Assembly: GCA_041580375.1 (NCBI GenBank)
Contig: JBFGDZ010000199.1
Location: forward strand, 1 to 5,377
DNA length: 5,377 nucleotides
Source of the DNA: JAPUIN01 sp041580375
Lineage (GTDB): Bacteria > Acidobacteriota > Polarisedimenticolia > Gp22-AA2
Direction of reading: 5' to 3'
Shown: positions 1 through 4,886 of the stretch, one piece after another
Layout: each line of letters begins with the position of its first letter
Numbering within the stretch: the stretch's first letter is position 1
Notes under the pieces: generated by a model
The model's database searches: none
What the model saw: only the letters and a program-made list of their open reading frames with translations
Told to the model about the DNA's origin: nothing
Position numbers and translations under genes: made by a program

Positions 1-345
1 CCGCATGACCTCCTTCTTCACCTTCTCCCTGGACCGTTCCTCGGGGCGATAGTCGGCCACCGCCGCCGCCTTCAGAATGAGGTCGGCGCCCTGCGCCTGG
101 TTCAGGGCGGCCCGGAACATCTCCTCGGCGGTCGAGACGCGAACGACGTTCACGTCCCGGGGCGGCGCGAGATGGGTCGGTCCGGAGATCAGGGTGACCT
201 CGGCCCCGCGCGAGTGCGCCTCGGCGGCGAGGGCGTACCCCATCCGGCCGGTGGACGGATTGCTGAGGAAACGTGCGGGATCGAGCGCCTCGCGGGTCGG
301 GCCCGCGGTTACGAGGACCCGGCGACCTTCAAGGGAGCGCGAGAC
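1..345 (-). CDS. coaBC: CoaBC, second frame: phosphopantothenate-cysteine ligase (CoaB) domain, 3' end outside window
   Basis: CoaB joins 4'-phosphopantothenate and cysteine using CTP, the step before CoaC in the same fused protein. The 115 visible codons read VSRSLEGRRVLVTAGPTREA, then LDPARFLSNPSTGRMGYALA and AAAVADYRP. In fusion numbering the conserved Asn is 216, the AAAVADY loop 280-286, and the KxKK motif (KVKK, positions 13-24 of the window) 295-298. These are the known CoaB nucleotide- and intermediate-binding elements, and the sequence looks under normal constraint. No ATG, GTG or TTG occurs in this frame between about 45 nt upstream of the A run and the conserved VLVTAGPT strand, so a separate gene start is unlikely and the domain depends on frame change from CoaC. 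About 100 C-terminal residues lie beyond the left edge. Confidence 0.88.
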
Positions 346-905
346 TTTTTTTTTCCGAGGAGCGGCAGGACGTGGGCCAGGATCGTCTCGACCGCGGCCA
401 TCCGGCCGATCCCCTCCTCGCCGCAGGCGAGCTCGCCCGATTCCGGCTCGAGGACGCGCACCCCCCGGGATCGCAGGATCTCGAGGTTGGCCCGGGTGGC
501 GGGGTGCTCCCACATGCGGAGGTTCATGGCCGGTGCCACCACCACGGCGCCCCGCACGGCCAGGTGGAAGGTGCTGAGGAGATCGTCGGCGATCCCGTGG
601 GCGAACTTGGCGAGGATGTCCGCCGTCGCGGGCGCGACCAGCAGGACATCCAGATCGCGGGCCAGGCTTATGTGCTGGATGTCCGCCCCGTGGGAGAGAT
701 CCCACTGGTCCGACAGGACGGCCCGCCCGGAGAGCGTCTGCAGCGTCAGCGGCGTGATGAACTGGCGGGCGTGCGCGGTCATCAGGACGTGCACCTCGCA
801 TCCCTCACCGACCAGTCCGCGGACGATCTCCGCCGACTTATAGGCGGCGATGCCCCCGGTCACCCCCAATACGACCTTATGCCCCGCCGCTTTCGCTTCA
901 GACAT
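309..905 (-). CDS. coaBC: CoaBC, first frame: phosphopantothenoylcysteine decarboxylase (CoaC) domain
   Basis: CoaC is the FMN-dependent half of CoaBC/Dfp; it decarboxylates 4'-phosphopantothenoyl-L-cysteine to 4'-phosphopantetheine in coenzyme A synthesis. Visible signatures are VTGGIAAYKSAEIVR (15-29), the catalytic histidine in QHISLA (His78), LVAPATAD (89-96), APAMNLRMW (124-132, Asn128) and the substrate-clamp segment LACGEEGIGRM (159-169, Cys161). The whole decarboxylase is therefore present and looks intact. After VLPLLGKKK (to residue 187) the frame reads unrelated sequence and stops at 309, giving 198 residues. The CoaB domain continues directly in the -1 frame, so the full protein needs one added A or a -1 shift at 346-354. 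Unshifted translation would give a complete stand-alone CoaC, the kind of short product that dnaX frameshifting makes. The start ATG at 905 overlaps rpoZ and has an AGGAG site. Confidence 0.92.
   Translation of the reverse strand: MSEAKAAGHKVVLGVTGGIAAYKSAEIVRGLVGEGCEVHVLMTAHARQFITPLTLQTLSGRAVLSDQWDLSHGADIQHISLARDLDVLLVAPATADILAKFAHGIADDLLSTFHLAVRGAVVVAPAMNLRMWEHPATRANLEILRSRGVRVLEPESGELACGEEGIGRMAAVETILAHVLPLLGKKKSRAPLKVAGSS
345..354 (-). other. Nine-A run plus G: dnaX-like slippery site or assembly error in coaBC
   Basis: In mRNA sense the run reads GGA AAA AAA AAG TCT in the CoaC frame, so the zero-frame heptamer is A_AAA_AAG, the one used for -1 frameshifting in E. coli dnaX. A -1 shift, or one inserted A, gives GKKK-VSRSLEGRRVLVTAGPT and continues CoaB. 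The site is at the linker between the two enzyme domains. No Shine-Dalgarno-like stimulator is visible just upstream. The nearest clear hairpin arms (CGCGGG at 291-296 and CCCGCG at 302-307) are about 38 nt downstream, too far for a typical ribosomal stimulator, so polymerase slippage would fit better than ribosomal shifting. An under-called ten-A run would look the same. Confidence 0.55.
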
Positions 906-1173
906 CGTGCTCCTGGGCCGACAGCATGTCGCCCTGCTCGGTGTAGGTCTCGGTGGTCAGCTCGCCCACCTCGGCTTCGCCCTGAAGCTCCTCGGGGAAC
1001 GGTCCGTAGCTGTATTCGATCACCCCCGTGAGGACCTCCTGCTGGGCGATGGTGACCGCCTTGCGGGCGTGGGTCTCGATCCGCGGGCGTGCGCCCCGCT
1101 GCAGCTGCTTGCAGCGCTCCGCCGCCACGGTGATGAATTCGAACTTGTTGCCGATGGATCCCGAATCGATCAT
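898..1173 (-). CDS. rpoZ: DNA-directed RNA polymerase omega subunit
   Basis: Omega binds and stabilises the beta' subunit during RNA polymerase assembly and, in many bacteria, contributes to a ppGpp site. The 91-residue product, MIDSGSIGNKFEFITVAAERCKQLQ..., has the omega core: N-K/R-F-E-x(5)-A-A-E/K-R-x(2)-Q-L-Q, a basic G-A-R-P-R segment (28-32), then RKAVTIAQQEVLTGVIEY, matching the K-x(3)-I-A-x(2)-E-I/V-x(2)-G-x-I pattern. The acidic C-terminal third (EELQGEAEVGELTTETYTEQ) is variable in the family. The ATG at 1173 has a strong ribosome binding site. The stop at 898-900 lies inside the start of coaBC (8-nt overlap). The position between gmk and coaBC is the classical one and strengthens the call for such a short protein. 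Confidence 0.92.
   Translation of the reverse strand: MIDSGSIGNKFEFITVAAERCKQLQRGARPRIETHARKAVTIAQQEVLTGVIEYSYGPFPEELQGEAEVGELTTETYTEQGDMLSAQEHDV
910..914 (-). promoter_or_regulatory. Ribosome binding site for coaBC inside the 3' end of rpoZ
   Basis: Minus-strand AGGAG lies 4 nt before the coaBC ATG at 905, within the final rpoZ codons. Together with the 8-nt gene overlap this supports coupled translation of omega and CoaBC. Confidence 0.6.
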
Positions 1174-1177
1174 CGAT

Positions 1178-1184
1178 CCTCCCT
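1178..1184 (-). promoter_or_regulatory. Ribosome binding site that decides the rpoZ start
   Basis: Minus-strand AGGGAGG lies 4 nt before the ATG at 1173. This fixes the rpoZ start there, rather than at the longer in-frame extension up to 1284, whose 37 residues have no omega-like sequence. Confidence 0.7.
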
Positions 1185-1222
1185 GTCCCGGTCGCATGCA
1201 ATGGCTCCCGTCGTGAAGCGCC

Positions 1223-1228
1223 ATTGTA
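1223..1228 (-). promoter_or_regulatory. Possible promoter -10 box (TACAAT) for rpoZ-coaBC
   Basis: Minus-strand TACAAT (5 of 6 to consensus) lies in the gmk-rpoZ gap, in a locally AT-richer patch. Transcription would start near 1216, about 43 nt before the rpoZ ATG at 1173. No convincing -35 hexamer is seen. The gap shows no clear terminator, so rpoZ may also be read through from gmk. Confidence 0.35.
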
Positions 1229-1283
1229 ATCGAAATCGACCGGCGGCCGGAACAGACATCCGGGGACTCCCGCGAAATCCGCA

Positions 1284-1934
1284 TCAGGAGCCCGCTTCGA
1301 ACTCCCGAACGGCCTCGCGGACCCGCGGGGCCCGGCGTGTCCGGCGGCAGCGCTCGGCGATCACGATCGCGCGCAGCTCGTCGTAGGCGGCCTCCAGATC
1401 GTCGTTCACGATGACGTAGTCGTACAGCGGCGCCTTGACGATCTCCGCAGCGGCGAGGCCCAGACGCCTCTCGACGTCGGGCTCCCTCTCGGTCCCCCGC
1501 TCGCCGAGCCTCCGCCGGAGGGCCTCGCGGCCCGGCGGAAGCACGAAGATCAGGACCGACCCCGGGATCGCCCTCCGGACGCTCTCCGCCCCCTGGGTGT
1601 CGATGTCGAGGAGGATGTCCCGCCCCCCCGACGTCGCCTCCAGCACCGACCTCGACGAGGTGGCGTAATGATGCCCGTCGACGACCGCCCGTTCCACGAA
1701 CTCGCCCGCCCGGCTCCGCCTCTCGAACTCCTCGGGGGTCACGAAGTGATAGTCGACACCGTCGCTCTCCCCCGATCGGGCGGGCCGGGTCGTGAACGAC
1801 ACGGAGAAGTCGATCCCGTCCAGCCCGGACACCAGCCGCCGGCAGAGGGTCGTCTTGCCCGCCCCCGAGGGGGCCGAGATCACGAAGACCGCGCCCGCCG
1901 GGACGGCGGCCGGAGCGTTCTTCTCATTCGACAT
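1284..1934 (-). CDS. gmk: Guanylate kinase
   Basis: Gmk phosphorylates GMP to GDP with ATP in the cytoplasm, supplying GTP/dGTP and recycling GMP. The 216-residue protein has the P-loop ISAPSGAGKTTL (19-30, Lys27), the GMP-binding segment SFTTRPARSGE...GVDYHF (46-64, with Arg50, Arg53 and Tyr62), FVERAVVDGHHYATS (79-93), LLDIDTQGA (108-116), and YDYVIVNDDLE near the C-terminus. The usual YGTS is YATS here, a mild change in the GMP site. A 13-residue Ala/Pro-rich leader before the P-loop strand explains the slight excess over about 205 residues. The ATG at 1934 lies inside the last codons of yicC, with an AGGTG-like site just upstream, so translation is probably coupled. The 110-bp gap that follows is the largest within the cluster. 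Confidence 0.96.
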   Translation of the reverse strand: MSNEKNAPAAVPAGAVFVISAPSGAGKTTLCRRLVSGLDGIDFSVSFTTRPARSGESDGVDYHFVTPEEFERRSRAGEFVERAVVDGHHYATSSRSVLEATSGGRDILLDIDTQGAESVRRAIPGSVLIFVLPPGREALRRRLGERGTEREPDVERRLGLAAAEIVKAPLYDYVIVNDDLEAAYDELRAIVIAERCRRTRRAPRVREAVREFEAGS

Positions 1935-2823
1935 TCTGCACCTGCTCGCGGATCTTCTCCACGGCCGAGCGGATGCGGAGCGCGGCCTGGCAGATCGGCA
2001 GCGCCTCCGACTTGGACGAGATGGTGTTGGCCTCCCGGTTCAACTCCTGCATGACGAAGTCCAGCTCCTTCCCCGCCGGTCCGCCGCCTCGTTGAAGGAT
2101 CGTGCGCGCCTGATCGAGATGCCCCCTGATCCGGACGAGCTCCTCGGTGATGTCGATGCGGCCGGCCATCAGCGCCACCTCCTGGGCCAGGCGCACCGGA
2201 TCGAGCTCTCTCGGGCCGTCGAGGAGCCGCGCCAGCCTCGTCCGGAGCCTCTCCGACAGCGCTTCGGGCGCCCCCCGTCCGGCCTCTTCGATCACCCCGG
2301 TTTCCTTCTCGATCCCGGCCAGGCGCTCGAGGATGTCGGCGGCCAGCCGCGACCCCTCCTGCGCGCGCATCGTCTCGTAGGCGTCGATCGCCCCCGACAG
2401 GGCCCGGCGCAGCATCTCGGCCCGTTCCTCGTCCCCGAGCGGCGACTCCTCGTGAATGGCCACGGCGCCGGGCAGGTTCAGGATCGACTCGAGCTGCAGC
2501 GACCCCCGGAGCCGAAACTGCTTCTTCAGAGAGGCCGTCGCCTTGAGATACCCGTCGACGAGCGCGCGATTCACCTCGACCCGATATGCGGGCCCCCCCG
2601 ATGCGACCTGGCTGATGGCGATGTCGATGCGGCCGCGCCGCACCCGCTTCTGGACGGCCGCCCGGACCTCGGTCTCGAGGGCCGCCAGACCGCCGGGCAA
2701 CCGCACCCTGACCTCGAAGTAGCGGTGGTTGACGCCCCGCAGCTCGACCTCCAGGCGCGAGCCGTCCCGATCGGCCGCGCCATGGCCGTACCCGGTCATG
2801 CTCTTGATCGCCGCCCGCGTCAC
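1924..2823 (-). CDS. yicC: YicC/YloC family endoribonuclease
   Basis: The 299-residue product is a full-length YicC protein. The N-terminus IKSMTGYGHG is the family opening (usually M-I-x-S-M-T-G-Y-G), followed by EVELRGVNHRYFEVRVRLP. The C-terminal DUF1732 domain ends LDFVMQELNREANTISSKSE...RSAVEKIREQVQNVE, which is close to consensus. E. coli YicC and B. subtilis YloC are reported to be endoribonucleases acting in mRNA or small-RNA decay; the targets here are unknown. The start is the GTG at 2823, forming a 4-nt GTGA with the lpxB stop; the ATG at 2799 (the M of SMTGYG) would remove conserved residues. The 3' end overlaps gmk by 11 nt. The yicC-gmk-rpoZ-coaBC order is widespread, supporting a core cellular role. 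Confidence 0.95.
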   Translation of the reverse strand: MTRAAIKSMTGYGHGAADRDGSRLEVELRGVNHRYFEVRVRLPGGLAALETEVRAAVQKRVRRGRIDIAISQVASGGPAYRVEVNRALVDGYLKATASLKKQFRLRGSLQLESILNLPGAVAIHEESPLGDEERAEMLRRALSGAIDAYETMRAQEGSRLAADILERLAGIEKETGVIEEAGRGAPEALSERLRTRLARLLDGPRELDPVRLAQEVALMAGRIDITEELVRIRGHLDQARTILQRGGGPAGKELDFVMQELNREANTISSKSEALPICQAALRIRSAVEKIREQVQNVE

Positions 2824-4100
2824 ACTCGCGCCGCCCCTTTCCGCGCACCGCCCGATCCGCCCGCGCCCGCCCCGCTTCGACCCGCGCGGGCGCCGATCAT
2901 ATCGCAGGCGACCGCGGCCGCCCGATCGATCGCGCCGCCCGGCCCGAGCCGCGCCCGGACGCCGGCCAGGTCACGGCGCATCGACTCCGCCAGGGACGGG
3001 TCGACGAGGATGCGCCGCACCTCGGCGGCGATCCGTCGAGGCGTGCATTCCGACTGGACCAGCTCGGGAACGACCCTGCGCCCGGCGATCAGGTTGGCCA
3101 TGCCGATGTGCGGCACCGCAGAGACGCGCCGGGCCAAGGCATAAGTGATCGGGCTCACGCGGTAGACGATCACCATCGGCACCTCCAGCAATGCCGTCTC
3201 CAGGGTCGCCGTCCCGGAGGCGACCACGGCGACGTCCGCCGCCGCGATCGCGTCGTAGCGATCCTCCGAGACCAGGACCGGTTCGGGCGCCGGATCGCGG
3301 CGGGCCGGCCGCTCCGAGGCGTAGCCCCCGCGGACCGCGAGCCGGCTGCGCCGCGAGGCGTCCCCGACCGCGCCGCGGATCGCCTCCAGGTCGAGCGTCG
3401 GCGCGACCGGGAGGACGAACTGCAGATCCTGGAACTCCTCCTTCAACAGCCTCGCCCCGCGGATCATCGCCGGCAGGAGGGCCGCGATCTCGTTCGCGCG
3501 GCTGCCGGGGAGGAGGGCCACCGTCCTGCGCAGAGGATCCAGCCCGAGCGGCTTCAGCACCTGATCGCGCGAACGCCTCGCGCGCACGCTGTCCACGAGC
3601 GGGTGCCCCACGAACTCCACGGGCACCGACGCGCGGCGGTAGATCGCCTCCTCGAACGGCAGGATGACGAGCATCCGGTCCACCCGCTCGGCGATGATGC
3701 GGACCCGGCCGGGGCGCCAGGCCCAGATCTGGGGGCTCACGAAGTAGAGAACCGGGACGCCGGCCCGGCGCGCCTGACGGGCCAGCCTCAGATTGAAGTC
3801 CGGATAGTCGATCAGGATCGCCAGGTCGGGCCGCGTCCCGGGGCCGGCGAGGATGGCGACCGCGCGGCGGTAGGCCCTCCAGATCGACCCGAATCGTCCC
3901 AGAACCTCGGACAGGCCGGTGACGCCGATCCGGCCGGCGTCAGCGATCAGGTCGAGACCGGCGGCCCGCATTCCGGGCCCCCCGATCCCCAGAAACCGGA
4001 CGCCGGTCCGTGAGGCCATGGACCGCATGAGGAGCCCGCCGTAGAGGTCGCCCGAGGCCTCTCCGGCGACGATCAGAACTCTGGAGGGCGGGGGGATCAC
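2820..4100 (-). CDS. lpxB: Lipid-A-disaccharide synthase LpxB
   Basis: LpxB is a peripheral inner-membrane GT-B glycosyltransferase (family GT19). It joins UDP-2,3-diacylglucosamine and lipid X into lipid A disaccharide 1-phosphate. The 426-residue product shows GEASGD (13-18), GIGGPGM (38-44), VTGLSEVL (60-67), IDYPDFN (97-103), YFVSPQIWAWRPGR (119-132), FVGHPLVD (163-170), LLPGSRANEI (196-205), SGTATLE (295-301) and YRVSPITYALARR (313-325), all family signatures. It is longer than the usual 380-390 residues because of a Pro/Arg-rich stretch around 257-278 and a Gly/Ala-rich tail of about 20 residues. The GTG start at 4100 is the only candidate before the GEASGD loop; it has no strong ribosome binding site and overlaps the preceding stop as GTGA, suggesting translational coupling. 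Its own stop overlaps the yicC GTG in the same way. Confidence 0.96.
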   Translation of the reverse strand: MIPPPSRVLIVAGEASGDLYGGLLMRSMASRTGVRFLGIGGPGMRAAGLDLIADAGRIGVTGLSEVLGRFGSIWRAYRRAVAILAGPGTRPDLAILIDYPDFNLRLARQARRAGVPVLYFVSPQIWAWRPGRVRIIAERVDRMLVILPFEEAIYRRASVPVEFVGHPLVDSVRARRSRDQVLKPLGLDPLRRTVALLPGSRANEIAALLPAMIRGARLLKEEFQDLQFVLPVAPTLDLEAIRGAVGDASRRSRLAVRGGYASERPARRDPAPEPVLVSEDRYDAIAAADVAVVASGTATLETALLEVPMVIVYRVSPITYALARRVSAVPHIGMANLIAGRRVVPELVQSECTPRRIAAEVRRILVDPSLAESMRRDLAGVRARLGPGGAIDRAAAVACDMIGARAGRSGAGAGGSGGARKGAARV

Positions 4101-4327
4101 GAACCCGGGCTTTCCGGCCCGGCGGCTGCACCCGGAGGCTCACCCGGTGAACCGGCGAGCGTCTCGGCCCGTGCGGTGAGAGCCTCCAGGCTTCGCTCCA
4201 GGACCAGGCGCTTCTCTTCCATGACGCTCCGATCGGACGCCTCAGGAACGACGATCGGCTTCCCGTAGAGGATCACGGCCCGGGCGAAGGGGAGAGGCAC
4301 CTGGAAGGCGTCCCAGGACCCCAGAGT
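4097..4327 (-). CDS. DUF374 acyltransferase-like protein, second frame (C-terminal part)
   Basis: This frame carries the rest of the DUF374 protein: TLGSWDAFQVPLPFARAVILYGKPIVVP. SWD-x-F...P-L-P-F...YGKPI is the usual end of the domain, so it is not an independent protein. About 40 charged residues follow (SVMEEKRLVLERSLEALTAR, probably helical), then a Gly/Pro/Ala tail. A GTG at 4300 could be called as a start, but it lies in the middle of the conserved block (the V of FQVPLPF) and lacks a clear ribosome binding site. The fusion length from 4791, with one extra base, is 696 nt including the stop. The stop at 4097-4099 overlaps the lpxB GTG in a 4-nt GTGA, so ribosomes that shift frame would end exactly where lpxB starts. 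Unshifted ribosomes stop about 175 nt earlier, so frame choice could affect translation of lpxB. Confidence 0.8.
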   Translation of the reverse strand, partial: TLGSWDAFQVPLPFARAVILYGKPIVVPEASDRSVMEEKRLVLERSLEALTARAETLAGSPGEPPGAAAGPESPGS

Positions 4328-4791
4328 TTTTTTTTAGAGGCTGCGAACGCCACCGGCACAATCGGGGCGTCCCCCAGCCGGGCCGCTTCGATCACGCCCA
4401 TCTGAACCCGGTGGCGCGGCCCGCGCGGACCGTCCGTGGCAAAGGCGGCGTCGAGGCCGCCGCGAAGGTGACGGATCATCTCCCTGAGGCCCGCCACCGC
4501 CCCACCGCCCGACGAGCCCCGGACCATCAGGTGTCCGAACCGCTCCAGGGTCCGGGCGACGTACTCGCCGTCCCGGTGCCGGCTGCTCAGCACCGCCAGC
4601 CGCCGGCCGAACGGCCTCCCGAGGTACGAATAGGTCATCATGAGCAGCTGATCGTGGAAGAACGCGTGGACGTAGGGACGGTCCCGCCGGTGCAGATCGA
4701 GGACGATCCCCTGATTCACCCATCGCCAGCGCAGGAGGCGGCGCAGACAGCGGATCAGCACGCTCGCCAACAACCCCGCGATCCTCGCCAT
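4273..4791 (-). CDS. DUF374 lysophospholipid/lipid A acyltransferase-like protein, first frame (N-terminal part)
   Basis: From the ATG at 4791 the protein opens MARIAGLLASVLIRCLRRLLRW, a hydrophobic and basic N-terminus suited to membrane association. DUF374 hallmarks follow in order: FFHDQLLMM, LSSRHRDGEYVARTLERFG, RGSSGGGAVAGLREMIRHL, DGPRGPRHRVQMGVIEAARL and PIVPVAFAA. These mark the LPLAT acyltransferase superfamily, which moves acyl chains onto lysophospholipids or lipid A precursors. Family similarity ends at a run of nine A (4327-4335) encoding three lysines. This frame then reads unrelated sequence and stops at 4273, giving 172 residues without the conserved C-terminal part. The missing part continues at once in the -1 frame. 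With one added A or a -1 shift the product is 231 residues, normal for the family. DUF374 includes LpxJ, a late lipid A acyltransferase of epsilonproteobacteria; lying next to lpxB makes a similar role plausible, but this is inference. Confidence 0.85.
   Translation of the reverse strand: MARIAGLLASVLIRCLRRLLRWRWVNQGIVLDLHRRDRPYVHAFFHDQLLMMTYSYLGRPFGRRLAVLSSRHRDGEYVARTLERFGHLMVRGSSGGGAVAGLREMIRHLRGGLDAAFATDGPRGPRHRVQMGVIEAARLGDAPIVPVAFAASKKKLWGPGTPSRCLSPSPGP
4327..4335 (-). other. Nine-A run: candidate slippage site or assembly error in the DUF374 gene
   Basis: In mRNA sense the first frame reads TCT AAA AAA AAA CTC and leads to a stop at 4273. The conserved continuation (TLGSWDAFQVPLPF) needs the last A to be read twice, that is one inserted A or a -1 ribosomal shift. 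A_AAA_AAA is a known type of slippery heptamer, and runs of nine A can also cause RNA polymerase slippage. A modest potential stem lies downstream: arms CCTGG and CCAGG (4313-4317 with 4300-4304 on the plus strand), nine nt after the run with an 8-nt loop. Under-calling of a ten-A run gives the same picture. Confidence 0.55.
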
Positions 4792-4796
4792 GATCG

Positions 4797-4801
4797 CTCC
4801 T
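4797..4801 (-). promoter_or_regulatory. Ribosome binding site that decides the acyltransferase start
   Basis: Minus-strand AGGAG lies 5 nt before the ATG at 4791. The in-frame alternatives, GTG at 4848 and ATG at 4830, have no Shine-Dalgarno-like sequence, and both lie upstream of the transcription start expected from the TATAAT box. This favours 4791. Confidence 0.65.
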
Positions 4802-4828
4802 GCTCGATGGACCCCGCGACGGCCGCTC

Positions 4829-4834
4829 ATTATA
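4829..4834 (-). promoter_or_regulatory. Probable promoter -10 box (TATAAT) for the DUF374-lpxB-yicC-gmk unit
   Basis: On the minus strand this reads TATAAT, a perfect sigma-70-type -10 hexamer, in one of the few AT-rich spots of a GC-rich window. Transcription would start near 4822, about 30 nt before the preferred ATG at 4791, leaving room for the ribosome binding site. No good -35 (TTGACA-like) hexamer is visible 16-18 bp upstream, so either the promoter depends on an activator or the match is chance. Its place in the only gap before a run of overlapping genes supports a promoter. Confidence 0.5.
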
Positions 4835-4850
4835 GCGTCAGACGACACCG

Positions 4851-4883
4851 CGATCGGATCGCCGCGACGGTCGCCGATCGGCG
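4851..4883. repeat. Inverted repeat between deacetylase stop and promoter
   Basis: Seven-base arms CGATCGG (4851-4857) and CCGATCG (4874-4880) enclose a 16-nt spacer. The right arm lies inside a 12-bp perfect palindrome, CGCCGATCGGCG (4872-4883). It begins a few bases after the deacetylase stop and reaches the expected -35 area of the downstream promoter. No T tract follows on the minus strand, so a standard intrinsic terminator is not supported. It could be a weak or factor-dependent terminator stem, an operator, or chance in GC-rich DNA. Confidence 0.3.
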
Positions 4884-4886
4884 TCC

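Noticed and set aside
291..307. Hairpin CGCGGG/CCCGCG downstream of the coaBC A run as a frameshift stimulator
   Set aside because: It is about 38 nt beyond the slippery site, far outside usual spacing, and it encodes the conserved CoaB AGPTRE segment, so coding constraint explains it.
1174..1284. An N-terminal extension of rpoZ
   Set aside because: The 37 extra codons have no omega similarity, and the ATG at 1173 has a strong AGGGAGG site, so this stretch is intergenic.
1623..1629. C7 runs here and at 2593-2599 as frameshift sites
   Set aside because: Both gmk and yicC read through them in one frame with intact motifs.
1880..2848. A 322-codon minus-strand frame overlapping yicC
   Set aside because: It is an out-of-frame reading of yicC with Gly/Arg-rich low-complexity sequence; the YicC frame has full-length family similarity.
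1792..3144. A 450-codon open frame on the plus strand
   Set aside because: It is antisense to lpxB, yicC and gmk, which have strong family motifs; its Pro/Arg/Asp-rich composition is typical of the antisense frame in GC-rich genes.
3108..4013. A 301-codon open frame on the plus strand
   Set aside because: It lies wholly opposite lpxB, shows only low-complexity Arg/Asp/Pro sequence, and has no recognisable domain.
4097..4300. A separate small gene starting at GTG 4300
   Set aside because: The start lies within a conserved DUF374 block whose first residues (SWDAFQ) are just upstream in the same frame; it is the C-terminal part of the acyltransferase.
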